64,000 bases of DNA from Beijerinckiaceae bacterium (GCA_027533425.1 JAPZUD010000001.1:434001-498000); one strand, 5' to 3'; shown: positions 27,334 to 38,297, counted from the stretch's first letter. Numbers and translations: made by a program. Notes: generated by a model from the sequence alone, not told the origin.

Positions 27334-28218
27334 CTAGCCTCGCTCGCGAGGATCGAACGCATCCCGCAGCCCGTCACCGAGCAGGTTGAAGGACAGCACC
27401 GTGAGAAAGATCGCGAGGCCGGGCCAGATCGCCATCCAGGGCGCGTTGGTCAGGAAGCGCTGGGCCGAGTTCAGCATCGAGCCCCAGGACGGGGCAGGGG
27501 GCTGCTGGCCGAGCCCGAGGAAGGACAGGCTCGCTTCGGCAATCACCGCCATGGCGATGGTCAGCGTGATCTGGACGAGAAGCTGCGGCATGACATTCGG
27601 CAGGATATGCTTCACCGCGATCCGCCAGCGCGGATTGCCGACGGCTCTCGCGCTCTCGACATAATCCTCGACCTTGACCGCGAGAACTTGCCCGCGCGTC
27701 AGCCGGATGAAGATCGGCGTGGCCGTGATGCCGATCGCGATCATCGCATTGGTCAGGCTCGGCCCGAGAAAGGCGGCCAGGGCGATGGCGAGGATCAGGA
27801 ACGGGCTGGCCAGCATCGCATCGGTGATACGCGAGAGGATCGTGTCGATCCAGCGGGGCCCGTAGCCGGCCAGCAGGCCAAGCGGAACGCCGAGCGCGAC
27901 GGCGATGCCGACCGAGATCACGCCGGCGGCGAGCGAGGCCCGCGTGCCGTAGATGATGCGGGAAAGAAGATCGCGGCCAACCTCGTCCGTGCCGAACCAA
28001 TGCAGCGCCGACGGCGCCTTGCGCACGGCGGCCCAGCTCTGCCGGGTCGGATCGAAGGGGGCGATCAGCGGCGCGAAAATCGCGATCAGAACGAGCGCCA
28101 CGATGACGATCAGGCCGAACATCGCGGCCTTGCGCGCCCGCAGGCGACGCCAGGCACGCTGCATCGGCGTTTCGGGCCTCTGGGCCGGCGCAGCGAAAGC
28201 GGGGGTGGCGGCGCTCAT
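27334..28218 (-). CDS. Peptide-type ABC permease DppC-like, system 2
   Basis: A 294-residue permease with the DppC signature WFGTDEVGRDLLSRIIYGTRASL after the first helix, and the EAA loop near VEDYVESARAVGNPRWRIAVKHILPN (in part). It is the last gene of the second peptide-transporter operon. The ATG at 28218 overlaps the stop of the DppB-like gene; an in-frame extension upstream of it is only an artefact of the overlapping gene. The protein ends RDAFDPRERG, as usual for the family. Confidence 0.92.
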   Translation of the reverse strand: MSAATPAFAAPAQRPETPMQRAWRRLRARKAAMFGLIVIVALVLIAIFAPLIAPFDPTRQSWAAVRKAPSALHWFGTDEVGRDLLSRIIYGTRASLAAGVISVGIAVALGVPLGLLAGYGPRWIDTILSRITDAMLASPFLILAIALAAFLGPSLTNAMIAIGITATPIFIRLTRGQVLAVKVEDYVESARAVGNPRWRIAVKHILPNVMPQLLVQITLTIAMAVIAEASLSFLGLGQQPPAPSWGSMLNSAQRFLTNAPWMAIWPGLAIFLTVLSFNLLGDGLRDAFDPRERG

Positions 28219-29156
28219 GCGCGGAGCCTCGGATTGACGAGGATATAGCCGATATCGGCGAGCAGGTTCAGGACGATATAGGTGGCGGAAGTGACCAGCA
28301 CGACGCCCTGCACCACTGCATAATCCCGGTTGAAGACCGCATCGACAATCAGCTTCCCGAAGCCGGGAATGGTGAAGATCTGCTCGGTCAGCACCGCGCC
28401 TGACAGCAAGGTCCCGAATTCGAGCGCCCCGAGCGTGATCACCGGGGTGAGGGCATTGCGCATCGCATGGGCGAGGATCACACGCTTCTCGCCGAGGCCC
28501 TTGGCGCGCGCGGTGCGGACATAATCGGAGGAAAGGGCCTGCAGCATGGCTGCGCGGGTATGGCGCATCAGGACGCCGGCAATCGAATTGCCGAGCACGA
28601 AGGCCGGCATGATCGTCGTCTTGAGCGATTGCCACGGATCCTCGAACGGGCTGACATAGCCCGAGGCCGGCAGCCATCCGAGATGGACCGAGAACAGGAA
28701 GATCATCAGGATGCCGAGCCAGAAATTCGGCGTCGAGATGCCCCAGAGGGAAATGACATTGACGAGGTAATCCCAGGCCGTGCCTTTCTTGACCGCCGAG
28801 ATGATCCCCGCCGGCACGCCGATCAGGATCGCGATCAGCATGGCCATGGTGGCGAGTTGCAGCGTGACCGGGAGCTTCTGTGCCACCAGCCGCGAGACCG
28901 GCTCCTTCAGGCGCATGGACTCGCCGAGATCACCGCTGACCACACCCTTGATCCAGTAAACATATTGCAGCGGGATGGGCTGATCGAGCCGGTATTGCTT
29001 GCGGATCTGCTCGATGACTTCCGGGTCGCGTTCCTCGCCGGCCATGATCGTGGCCGGATCGCCCGGCAGCAATTGCTGCAGGCCAAAGATCATCATCGAG
29101 ACGATGATGACCGTCGGGACCAGTTGCAGCAGCCGCCGGGCGATCAGCGCGAACAT
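28215..29156 (-). CDS. Peptide-type ABC permease DppB-like, system 2
   Basis: A 313-residue permease with the family N-terminus (FALIARRLLQLVPTVIIVSM), the LLPGDPA motif in the first periplasmic loop, and the EAA loop with SSDYVRTARAKGLGEKRVILAHAMRN (in part). It starts 4 bp after the binding-protein gene. With the DppC-like subunit it forms the channel of a peptide or glutathione-type importer. Confidence 0.93.
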   Translation of the reverse strand: MFALIARRLLQLVPTVIIVSMMIFGLQQLLPGDPATIMAGEERDPEVIEQIRKQYRLDQPIPLQYVYWIKGVVSGDLGESMRLKEPVSRLVAQKLPVTLQLATMAMLIAILIGVPAGIISAVKKGTAWDYLVNVISLWGISTPNFWLGILMIFLFSVHLGWLPASGYVSPFEDPWQSLKTTIMPAFVLGNSIAGVLMRHTRAAMLQALSSDYVRTARAKGLGEKRVILAHAMRNALTPVITLGALEFGTLLSGAVLTEQIFTIPGFGKLIVDAVFNRDYAVVQGVVLVTSATYIVLNLLADIGYILVNPRLRA

Positions 29157-29160
29157 CGGA

Positions 29161-30681
29161 TCAGCCCTTCACCTTGAGCCCGACCACGCGGACAAGGCCA
29201 TCCGGCATCTGGCGATAGCCTTCAAGCCGGTCGCGATGCGCGATGATCACCAACCGATGGTAGAGATACACGATCGGCAGGTCCTTCGAGAGCTGGCTTG
29301 CGGCCTTCTGGTAGGCGGCCATCCGGTCGGCCATGGCATTCTTCGTCCGGGCCTCGTTGAGGGCGGCGTCGACCTCGGCGCTTGAATAGGCCGAGTAATT
29401 GTTCGGCGCGCCGGTGCTGACGAAGGAATGGATATTGCCGTCCGGATCGGTCCGGCCCGACCAGGCCAGGATGTAGGCCTGGTAGTTCCCGGCTTCCGCT
29501 TCCTTCAGCGAGGTCGCGAACTCCGTGACGCGGATCTTGACGTCGAAGCCGGCTTCCGCCGCCATGGCCTGGATCACTTCCGCCACCTGCCGCGTCTCTG
29601 GATTGTTCGGTACCATCAGATCAACCGGAACGGGCACCTTCACGCCGGAATCGGCGAGCAGCTTCTTCGCCTTGGCGACATCGCGCTTCGGCACCGGAAT
29701 GCTCTTCTGGTAGAAGGCATTGTCCGGATTCACCCACTGGTTGCCCGGCTTGAATTCCCCGTTGAACACCACCTGCACGAGGGCTTCGCGGTCGATCGCT
29801 GCCTCGAAGGCCTGCCGCACGCGGGCATCCGAGCCGAGCGGGCCCTTGGCCGCCTCGCCCTTGCCGACATTGATCGTCAGGCCCTGATAGCCAAGCTCAT
29901 AGGCTGTTGCGACTTTCAGCCCGCGGGTCGAGCGGATATCCTTCAGGTCGGTCGCCAGCGCGCGCTCGATCAGATCGAGCTGTCCGGATTTGAGATTGGC
30001 CAGCCGCACGGTCGAATCCGCGATCGGCACATAGGTGATCCGGTCGATCGAGACATTGGCCTTGTCCCAGTAATCGGCGAACCGCTCGACCACGATCCGG
30101 TCCTGCTGGACGCGCTCGACGAACTTGTAGGGGCCGGCGCAGACCGGCTTCTGGCCGAACTTGTCGCCGGCTTCCTTCGCCGCCTTCGGCGAAACCATCA
30201 TGCCGGCGCGGTCGGTCAATTGCGCGATGAGCGGCGAGAACGGCGTCTTGAGGACGATGCGGATCGTGAGCGGATCGACCACCTCGACGGAATCGACCTG
30301 GCTCAGCTCACCCCGGCGGAACGAGCCCTGCATGGTCCGGTGCCGATCGAGCGAATATTTCGCGGCCTCCGCATCCAGCGCTTCGCCGTCATGGAACTTG
30401 ACGCCCGGCCGCAGCTTGATCGTCACGGCCTTGCCATCAGCGGAGGTTTCGTGGCTGAGCGCCAGTTGCGGCACCACGGCGAGCTTCTCGTCGATGTCGA
30501 ACAGCTTGTCACAGATCGAGGAAAAGACGATCCGCCCGACATACGTCCGGGCGAGTGTCGGATCCAGCACATCCGGGTCTTCCGCCAGCCCGATCCGGAT
30601 CTGGGACTGGGCGAAAGCAGGGCCGGCCAGCAGCGGGGCGGAAAGCAGGGCAATGAGCCCGAGGCGCAGGCTTGTCTTCAT
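29161..30681 (-). CDS. Peptide-type ABC solute-binding protein (family 5), system 2
   Basis: A 506-residue periplasmic receptor of the DppA/GsiB family. The ATG at 30681 begins a typical Sec signal peptide (MKTSLRLGLIALLSAPLLAG, cleavage near AFAQS). The mature protein contains DPDVLDPTLARTYVGR, FHDGEALDAEAAKYSLDRH and CAGPYKFVE. The gene is unusually placed after the two ATPase genes and before the permeases. The upstream gamma-glutamyltransferase-like gene suggests gamma-glutamyl peptides such as glutathione as ligands. Confidence 0.92.
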   Translation of the reverse strand: MKTSLRLGLIALLSAPLLAGPAFAQSQIRIGLAEDPDVLDPTLARTYVGRIVFSSICDKLFDIDEKLAVVPQLALSHETSADGKAVTIKLRPGVKFHDGEALDAEAAKYSLDRHRTMQGSFRRGELSQVDSVEVVDPLTIRIVLKTPFSPLIAQLTDRAGMMVSPKAAKEAGDKFGQKPVCAGPYKFVERVQQDRIVVERFADYWDKANVSIDRITYVPIADSTVRLANLKSGQLDLIERALATDLKDIRSTRGLKVATAYELGYQGLTINVGKGEAAKGPLGSDARVRQAFEAAIDREALVQVVFNGEFKPGNQWVNPDNAFYQKSIPVPKRDVAKAKKLLADSGVKVPVPVDLMVPNNPETRQVAEVIQAMAAEAGFDVKIRVTEFATSLKEAEAGNYQAYILAWSGRTDPDGNIHSFVSTGAPNNYSAYSSAEVDAALNEARTKNAMADRMAAYQKAASQLSKDLPIVYLYHRLVIIAHRDRLEGYRQMPDGLVRVVGLKVKG

Positions 30682-30682
30682 G

Positions 30683-31771
30683 TCATGTCTCCGAAGGGTC
30701 AGGGGCGGACAGAGTAGGCATCGTTCCTGCCTCGAAGGCCGAGAGCAGGCGGGTAAGGCGCGGATCGGGGCGGGTCTCTCGCGGGAGCAACGCGGCATCG
30801 AGCGGGATATGGTCCGCGAAATGGCAGGCGACGCGATGTCCGTCCCCGCCGGCAAGCGGGGGAATGACGAGGCGGCAGGTCTCCTGCGCATGCGGGCAGC
30901 GGCGATGCAGGTGACAGCCCGGCGGCGGGTTGAGCGGGCTTGGCACATCGCCTTCGAGCACGATCCGGCGGCTGCGCCGGGTCGCGCTGGCCATCGGAAT
31001 CGCCGAGAGCAGGGCATGGGTATAGGGATGGCGCGGCCGGGCAAATACGGCATCGGCCGGGCCGATCTCGACGATCCGGCCGAGATACATCACGGCCACC
31101 CGGTCGGCGATATGTTTCACCACGCCGAGATCATGGCTGATGAAGACCATCGCCAGCCCCAGCCGCCGCTGCAGATCGCGCAGGAGGTTGAGGATCTGCG
31201 CCCGGATCGAGACATCGAGCGCCGAAACCGGCTCGTCGCAGATGATCAGGCGGGGTTCGCTCGCCAGCGCCCGGGCGATCACGACGCGCTGCCGCTGCCC
31301 GCCCGAGAATTCATGCGGATAGCGCGCCGCATGTTCCGGCCGGAGCCCGACGGTTTCCAGCAGGCTCGCCACGCGCTCCGCCCGCTGGCCGGGCGGCACG
31401 ATCCCGTGCAGCAGCAGCGGCTCGGCAATCGCCTCGCCGACCGACATGCGCGGATTGAGCGAGGCAAACGGGTCCTGGAAGATGATCTGGATCTCCCGGC
31501 GGAGATGGCGCATCGTGTCATCGTCCAGTGCCAGCAGGTCACGGCCGTCGAAATGCAGCGCCCCGGAACTCGGCTCGATCAGCCGCATCAGCATCCGGCC
31601 GAGGGTGGATTTGCCGCAACCGGATTCCCCCACCAGCGCCAGCGTCTCGCCGGCTTCCAGCACGAGGTCGACCCCGTCCACGGCCTGGACATGCGCTGTC
31701 GGCTTGCCGAACACATTGGTCCGGGCCACGAAGCGTTTGGACAGGGCGCGGGCATCGAGCAGGGCCTTCAT
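30683..31771 (-). CDS. Peptide-type ABC ATP-binding protein DppF-like, system 2
   Basis: A 362-residue ATPase with Walker A (GESGCGKST), Q-loop (FQDPFASLNPRM), signature (FSGGQRQRV), Walker B (IICDEPVSALDVS) and H-loop (ISHDLGV). The C-terminal extension holds CHLHRRCPHAQETC. The ATG at 31771 overlaps the stop of the DppD-like gene. The tail is some 30 residues longer than usual. Confidence 0.93.
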   Translation of the reverse strand: MKALLDARALSKRFVARTNVFGKPTAHVQAVDGVDLVLEAGETLALVGESGCGKSTLGRMLMRLIEPSSGALHFDGRDLLALDDDTMRHLRREIQIIFQDPFASLNPRMSVGEAIAEPLLLHGIVPPGQRAERVASLLETVGLRPEHAARYPHEFSGGQRQRVVIARALASEPRLIICDEPVSALDVSIRAQILNLLRDLQRRLGLAMVFISHDLGVVKHIADRVAVMYLGRIVEIGPADAVFARPRHPYTHALLSAIPMASATRRSRRIVLEGDVPSPLNPPPGCHLHRRCPHAQETCRLVIPPLAGGDGHRVACHFADHIPLDAALLPRETRPDPRLTRLLSAFEAGTMPTLSAPDPSET

Positions 31772-32751
31772 GCGACCAAAGCCTCCAGCGGGGCTTTCCA
31801 GCAACGCGAATGGCGGTCATCGCACAGCGCCACGAGGGGCGGGGCCTCCGCCCGGCAGCGCGCATCGGCGAAGGGGCAGCGGGCGGCGAAGCGGCAGCCC
31901 GGCGGCGGGTTGCTCATATCCGGCACGGCGCCGGAAATCGCCGCCAGCCTTTCCTTGCGCTGGTCGAGCCTCGGGATCGAGCCGAGCAGGCCCAGCGTGT
32001 AGGGATGCTGGGGCAGGGTGAACAACGCTTCGACACTCGCACGTTCGACCACTTGGCCGGCATACATGACGAGCACCTCGTCCACCACTTCGGCCACGAC
32101 GCCGAGATCATGCGTGATCAGGATCACGGCCGCACCGGTCTCGCGGCGCAGGTCCTGCAGCAATTCAAGGATCTGCGCCTGGATCGTGACGTCGAGAGCC
32201 GTGGTCGGCTCGTCGGCGATCAGCAGCTCCGGATCGCAGGCGAGGGCCATCGCGATCATGGCCCGCTGGCGCATCCCGCCGGACAGCTTGTGCGGGTAAT
32301 CCGCGGCGCGCGCCTCCGGCTCGGGAATGCGCACCCGGCGCAGCATCTCCACGGCATGGGCCCAGGCTGCCTCGTGGCTCCAGCCGCGATGGCGGATCAT
32401 CGCCTCGGCAATCTGGTCACCGATGCGGTGCGAGGGATTGAGCGAGGTCATCGGCTCCTGGAAGATCATCGCCATCCGGTTGCCACGCAGGTCTCGCAGC
32501 GCGTCCGCCGGGGCATCGAGCAGGCTCGAATCCCGGAAGCGGATCGTCCCGTCGATGGTCGCCGCGCCTTTCTGGAGCAAGCCCATCACCGCCAGCGAGG
32601 TCACGCTCTTGCCGGAACCGGACTCGCCGACAATGCCAAGCGTCCGGCCGGGATGCAGGTCGAAGCTGAGGCCGTCAACCGCGAGGATCCGGCCCCCGCG
32701 CGGGGTGCCGAAGCTGACGCTCAGGTTCTCGACCTGCAGCAAAGCGCTCAT
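31768..32751 (-). CDS. Peptide-type ABC ATP-binding protein DppD-like, system 2
   Basis: A 327-residue ATPase with Walker A (GESGSGKS), Q-loop ([12 protein letters not shown]), signature (LSGGMRQRA), Walker B ([13 protein letters not shown]), H-loop (ITHDLGV) and the C-terminal [14 protein letters not shown] segment. Its start overlaps the stop of the DUF1028 gene by four bases, so the DUF1028 protein is translated as part of the transporter operon. Confidence 0.93.
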   Translation of the reverse strand: MSALLQVENLSVSFGTPRGGRILAVDGLSFDLHPGRTLGIVGESGSGKSVTSLAVMGLLQKGAATIDGTIRFRDSSLLDAPADALRDLRGNRMAMIFQEPMTSLNPSHRIGDQIAEAMIRHRGWSHEAAWAHAVEMLRRVRIPEPEARAADYPHKLSGGMRQRAMIAMALACDPELLIADEPTTALDVTIQAQILELLQDLRRETGAAVILITHDLGVVAEVVDEVLVMYAGQVVERASVEALFTLPQHPYTLGLLGSIPRLDQRKERLAAISGAVPDMSNPPPGCRFAARCPFADARCRAEAPPLVALCDDRHSRCWKAPLEALVA

Positions 32752-33464
32752 CCCCGCGCCTCCGCCGCAATCGATTCCGCAATCAGCCGCTCGATCTCGG
32801 CCCGGTCAGTCACGCCGGCGGGGTCATCCCGCCTTGGCATCACCTTGCGGTAATGCAGGTAGCGCTCATGCGCGACTCGTTCCAGCCGCGCCAGCTCGGC
32901 GAGGGGATCGGCATGGTCATCGACCCGGAGATCGAACAGCGCATAGTCCTCGTCATCATGGATCAGCAAAGCGGCCGATTGCTTGCCGCGCTTGTCACCG
33001 CCCGCAGCCTCGCCTGCCTGCAGCGCGGCAATCAGCCGTTTCGCGAAGGGCAGTTCGCCCCGCGCCTCGAATATCCGTGCCGTTTCGGCGATCACCTCCG
33101 GCCCGGCCAGCATGTTGCCGGCCACCGAGAACGTCTCGCGGACAAGATGCCCGCACCAGGGCACGCAATCCGCGCCGGTATAGGCGGCGATCCGCCCGGC
33201 CTTGTCCTGCAGATGCGCCTGCCGCTGGCCGCGTCCTTCATCCTGCGCCTTCAGGATGTCAAGCGCCTGCTGCGCGGTTGCGCCGGCGCGGAGCAACGCC
33301 ATGCCGCGCAAGCCATAGAACGGATTGACGAAGGCCTGGCTCGCGATCGCGCCCGTCCCGGTCTCGATGAAGGGCACCCGCGCGCCGACCGCGAAAGCGC
33401 AGGTCGAGACAGCAATACCGAGCTGCCCGGTAGCATGGTCCTTGGCGACGATCGACCAGGTCAT
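32748..33464 (-). CDS. DUF1028-family protein
   Basis: A 238-residue protein of the DUF1028 family, whose members are predicted to have an Ntn-hydrolase-like fold but have no established reaction. The family N-terminus MTWSIVAKDHATGQLGIAVSTCAFAVG is recognisable in shortened form, with the following GTGAIASQA and FSVAGNML segments. No signal peptide is seen, so it should be cytoplasmic. It lies 9 bp after the gamma-glutamyltransferase-like gene and overlaps the first ATPase gene. The context suggests an amidase or peptidase role on the imported solute, which is an inference. Confidence 0.88.
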   Translation of the reverse strand: MTWSIVAKDHATGQLGIAVSTCAFAVGARVPFIETGTGAIASQAFVNPFYGLRGMALLRAGATAQQALDILKAQDEGRGQRQAHLQDKAGRIAAYTGADCVPWCGHLVRETFSVAGNMLAGPEVIAETARIFEARGELPFAKRLIAALQAGEAAGGDKRGKQSAALLIHDDEDYALFDLRVDDHADPLAELARLERVAHERYLHYRKVMPRRDDPAGVTDRAEIERLIAESIAAEARG

Positions 33465-33473
33465 CCGGCCCTC

Positions 33474-35315
33474 CTATCGCCCGGCCGCATAGCCCTGCAT
33501 GCCCCGCGGATTGGCGGCGGCACGCAGGAATTCGCCGTCACGCGAGGCTGCGACCAGTCGTCCCTCGGACCATTCCGGCCCGATCTCGACGATATGGCCG
33601 CGCCGTTCGAGCTCGGCGATGGTTGCCTTCGGCACGCGGGATTCCACAACGACGACGCCGGGGCGCGCCGTGCGCGGCCAGAAGGAGGTCGGGAAATGCT
33701 CGGTATGCCAGGCCGGGGCGTCGATGGATTCCTGCAGGTTCATGCCGGCATGGACATGGCGCAGGAACATCTGCGGGATCCACTGGTCCTGCTGGTCGCC
33801 GCCGGGCGAACCCCAGGCGAGATACGGCTTGCCGTCGCGCAGGGCCATGGTCGGCGAGAGCGTCGTGCGCGGCCGCCGCCCGGGAGCAAGGGCCGCCGGG
33901 TGGTTCTCGTCGAGCATGAACATCTGCGCCCGCGAGCCGAGGCAGAACCCGAGCTCGGGAATGACGGGCGAGGATTGCAGCCAACCGCCGGAAGGCGTCG
34001 CCGCGATCATGTTGCCATGCCGGTCGATAATGTCGAAATGCACGGTATCGCCGCGCGTAATCCCGGTGGGTTCGACCACTTCGCCGGCACCATGGCCGGT
34101 ATGGATATCACCGACCGTCGGCTCTCCCGCACCGCCGGCGCTGACAGCCTGCCGCGGTCCGGAAACGGCCTTCACCGCCATGGCCCCGCCGAAGCCGGGA
34201 ATGACACCCGGCCGCTGCTCATGCGAGGCGCGGTCGGTGATCAGCGTCCGGCGCTGCGTGTTGTAGGCGTCCGACAGGAGCGTGCCGAGCGGCACGGTCA
34301 CATGGTCGGGATCGCCCAGGAACGTATCGCGGTCCGCAAAGGCGAGTTTGGCGGCCTCGACCTGGAGATGGATGAAATCCGGCCCGGCCGGATCGAGCCC
34401 GTCGAGATCGAAGCCCTTGAGCAGGGCCAGTTGCTGCAGGGTGGCGATGCCCTGGCACCAGGCGCCCGGCTTCTGCACGGTGTAGCGCCCGTATTGATAC
34501 TCCGCCGGCCGTTCGACGCTGGCCTGCCAGCGCGCCATGTCATCGCCGCTGAGCACGCCGCGATGCGCCCGGCCGGATACATCCATCACATCCTGCGTCC
34601 GGCAGAAACGGTCGATGGCCTCGGCAATGAAACCCTGCGACCACACCTTGCGGGCGCGCTCGATCACGGCCTCCCGGCTGCCGCCGCCGGCTTCGGCCTC
34701 GCGCAGGAGGCGCTCGTAGGTATCGGCAAGGGCGGGGTTCCGGAACCGGCTGCCCGGCAAGGGCAGGCGCCCACCCGGCAGGTAGAGATCGGCCGAACTC
34801 GTCCAATGCTCGCGGAAAAGCTGTTCCACGGTCCGGATCGTGGCCACGATCCGCTCGACCAGCGGAAAGCCATGGCGGGCATAGCCGATGGCCGGCTCCA
34901 GAACGGCCCGCAACGGCATCGTGCCGTAATCGCGCAGCAACAGCATATAGGCGTCGAAGGTCCCGGGAACGCAGGGCGCCAGCAGCCCGGTGCCGGGAAC
35001 AAGGTCAAGCCCCAGCGCCTGGCAATGCGCGATGGTCAGCCCGGCCGGCGCAACACCCTGGCCACAGATCACTTCCGTGTAGCCCTTGCCGGCGGCATGG
35101 ACCATGATCGGCACGTCGCCACCCGGACCGTTGAGGTGCGGTTCGACGATCTGCAGCGTGAAGGCCGTTGCCACTCCGGCATCGAAAGCGTTGCCGTCCC
35201 GCTCGAGGATGCCCATCCCCACAGCGGTCGCGATCCAGTGGGTCGAGGCCACGACGCCGAAGGTCCCGGTGATTTCCGGCCGCGTGGTGAAACGGGCGGG
35301 ATTGATGAAACTCAT
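33474..35315 (-). CDS. Gamma-glutamyltransferase-like Ntn hydrolase without signal peptide
   Basis: A 613-residue member of the gamma-glutamyltransferase family, which autocleaves to expose an N-terminal Thr and then hydrolyses or transfers gamma-glutamyl or related acyl groups. The predicted nucleophile is T424 in GDTVHFDIIDRHGNMIAATPSGGW (quoted in part), and the GG pair of the oxyanion region is SPGGD near residue 505. Classical bacterial GGTs are exported; this one begins MSFINPARFTTRPEITGTFG with no signal peptide, so it is probably cytoplasmic. It leads the operon GGT-DUF1028-DppD-DppF-SBP-DppB-DppC. An alternative is a cephalosporin- or oxamate-amidase-like member of the family. Confidence 0.88.
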   Translation of the reverse strand: MSFINPARFTTRPEITGTFGVVASTHWIATAVGMGILERDGNAFDAGVATAFTLQIVEPHLNGPGGDVPIMVHAAGKGYTEVICGQGVAPAGLTIAHCQALGLDLVPGTGLLAPCVPGTFDAYMLLLRDYGTMPLRAVLEPAIGYARHGFPLVERIVATIRTVEQLFREHWTSSADLYLPGGRLPLPGSRFRNPALADTYERLLREAEAGGGSREAVIERARKVWSQGFIAEAIDRFCRTQDVMDVSGRAHRGVLSGDDMARWQASVERPAEYQYGRYTVQKPGAWCQGIATLQQLALLKGFDLDGLDPAGPDFIHLQVEAAKLAFADRDTFLGDPDHVTVPLGTLLSDAYNTQRRTLITDRASHEQRPGVIPGFGGAMAVKAVSGPRQAVSAGGAGEPTVGDIHTGHGAGEVVEPTGITRGDTVHFDIIDRHGNMIAATPSGGWLQSSPVIPELGFCLGSRAQMFMLDENHPAALAPGRRPRTTLSPTMALRDGKPYLAWGSPGGDQQDQWIPQMFLRHVHAGMNLQESIDAPAWHTEHFPTSFWPRTARPGVVVVESRVPKATIAELERRGHIVEIGPEWSEGRLVAASRDGEFLRAAANPRGMQGYAAGR

Positions 35316-35435
35316 GATGCGGGGTCCTTCAGGGTCGGCAAGGCAGGGAGGGCCGGAGACAGGGCACGAAGCCGGCGGGATGCCATTGGTGGATGATAGA
35401 GCCTCGGCGAAGGCGGGCAAGATTCGTTATTCATT

Positions 35436-35441
35436 ATTATA
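35436..35441 (-). promoter_or_regulatory. Candidate -10 box for the GGT operon
   Basis: TATAAT on the minus strand, in a short AT-rich island within otherwise GC-rich sequence, about 120 bp before the GGT start and overlapping the stop codon of the upstream deacetylase gene. No good -35 box is seen at 16-18 bp. This is a weak call. Confidence 0.3.
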
Positions 35442-36327
35442 TCGCAATTCCGCCCTCGCGGGCGCAATGCCGTGCAATGTCTGCATGGGTGGCGAACCAG
35501 CAGTCACCCTTCGCCTTCGCCGCCCGGATCAGCTCCTCGAGGATGAAGAGGCGGGAGCGATAGCCGGTAACATGGGGGTGAATCGTCAGCAGGAAGAGCC
35601 CGCCTTCGGCATGCGCTCCCTCGAATTCGCGCAGGAAAATGTCGAGCACTGCGGTCGGCGGCGTGTAGGGCCGCAGCGCCTGGAAGCGGTTCATGTTGAA
35701 ATAGGGCGCGTCATCGCGGATCCACTCGACGGGCAATTCGACAATCCCCGTCGGCTGCCCCTCTTCCAGCAATTCGTAGGGGTCATTATCGGCCATCAGC
35801 GAGGAATCGTACAGCAGGCCCATCTCGCGCTGGATCTTCAGCGTTGACGGCGAGAAATCCCAGGATGGCGTCCGCATGCCCACCGGCCGCATGCCGGTGA
35901 TCGTGGTCAACGTCTCCGCCGCCCGGAAATGCAGGTCGCGTTCGACAGGTTCCGGCAGGACCGAATTCAGCTCGTGGATCCAGCCATGCAGCCCGATCTC
36001 GTGCCCCTCGGCCACGACGCGGCGCTGCTCGTCCGGATAGAGCAGGGCGGCCACAGCGGGAACGAAGAAGGTGGCGGGCACATTTTCCCGACGCAGGATC
36101 TCGAGGATCTTCGGCACGCCGACCCGGGTGCCATATTGCCCCCAGGACATCCGCCCGACCGAAACACCGCCATCGCGCAGCTCGTTCGTCTCGTGGTCAC
36201 TGTCGAAGGACAACGCCACGGCACAACGCTTGCCGCCCGGCCACCGTGCCGGTTTCAGCGAACGGCCGGCCCGGACCTGGTTGACCCGCCGGCGCCATTC
36301 CGCCTCGCTCCATTCCCAGGGTTCCAT
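35437..36327 (-). CDS. Polysaccharide-deacetylase-family hydrolase (NodB fold)
   Basis: A 296-residue NodB-homology protein. The metal and catalytic residues are visible as SFDSDHE (D42, D44) and HGWIH (H114, H118), followed by RTPSWDFS and a C-terminal LTIHPHV with the catalytic His. Lacking a signal peptide, it belongs with cytoplasmic members such as PuuE-type allantoinases and the Helicobacter PgdA-like group rather than exported chitin deacetylases. It is the last gene of an operon that also contains a DppBCDF-type importer and a creatininase-family protein, so it likely cleaves an amide bond in an imported small molecule. The substrate is unknown. Confidence 0.85.
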   Translation of the reverse strand: MEPWEWSEAEWRRRVNQVRAGRSLKPARWPGGKRCAVALSFDSDHETNELRDGGVSVGRMSWGQYGTRVGVPKILEILRRENVPATFFVPAVAALLYPDEQRRVVAEGHEIGLHGWIHELNSVLPEPVERDLHFRAAETLTTITGMRPVGMRTPSWDFSPSTLKIQREMGLLYDSSLMADNDPYELLEEGQPTGIVELPVEWIRDDAPYFNMNRFQALRPYTPPTAVLDIFLREFEGAHAEGGLFLLTIHPHVTGYRSRLFILEELIRAAKAKGDCWFATHADIARHCAREGGIAI

Positions 36328-36330
36328 GCG

Positions 36331-37322
<992 letters not shown>

Positions 37323-37326
<4 letters not shown>

Positions 37327-38297
37327 GCCGGCCTCTCCCCTAGGGGATGGTGGCAGCGATGGCTGCGGCCGGTTCCCACCGTCATGAAATCAGGCATCAC
37401 GCCGCATTCCGTCGTCCGGTAGCTGCAGCGCGGCTGGAAGGCGCATCCCGGCGGCAGGTCGAACAGCGAAGGCGTCGAGCCGGGGATCTGAACGAGATCG
37501 GTGCCGGGTTCGGCACGGGCGGGCAGGGAGGCCAGCAACCCGGCGGTATAGGGATGGCGCGGCTGGCGCAGGACGGCTGCCACGGGCCCTTCCTCAATGA
37601 TCCGGCCCGCATACATCACCAGCAGGCGGCTGGCGATGGACGAGACCGTCGCCAGATCATGGCTGATCCAGATCATCGCCGTCCGTGATTCCTCGGCGAG
37701 GCTGCGCATTTCCGTGAGGATCTGCGCCTGGATCGACACATCGAGGGCGGTGGTCGGCTCGTCGCAGATGATCAGGCGTGGCCGGTTCAGCAGCGCGATG
37801 GCGATGGCGACGCGCTGGCGCATCCCGCCGGAAAACTGGTGCGGATGCGCATCGAGCCGGCGCGCCGCATCGGGAATGCCCACCCGCGCAAGCACGGCCG
37901 CGGAACGTTCGCGCGCGGCGGCCTCGCCGATCCGCTCATGGGCCTCCAGCGCCAGCCGCATCTGCATGCCGATGGTGAGGACCGGGTTCAGCGTCGCCGA
38001 GGGGTCCTGGAAGACCATCGAGATCTCCCGGCCGCGGATCTTCCTGAGGTCGGAGGGCGGCAAGCCGACAATCTCGCGGCCCATCAGCTTGACCGAGCCG
38101 CCGGTGATCCGCCCCGGCGGATCGACCAGGCCGAGCAGCGAGAAGCCGGTCACGCTCTTGCCGGAGCCGGATTCTCCAACGAGGCCGATGATCTCGCCTT
38201 CGGCCAAAGTGAAGCTCACCCCGTCCACGGCCTTCAGCGGGCCGTTCCGCGTGGCGAACTGCGTTTTGAGGTCACGGACTTCGAGCAGCGGGCTCAT
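37323..38297 (-). CDS. Peptide-type ABC ATP-binding protein DppD-like, system 3
   Basis: A 324-residue ATPase beginning MSPLLEVRDLKTQFATRNG. Walker A is GESGSGKS, Q-loop FQDPSATLNPVL, signature FSGGMRQRV, Walker [14 protein letters not shown] and H-loop ISHDLAT. The C-terminus carries CAFQPRCSYRTTEC. The ATG at 38297 overlaps the stop of the DppC-like gene (ATGA); the longer in-frame extension upstream is not coding. Confidence 0.93.
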
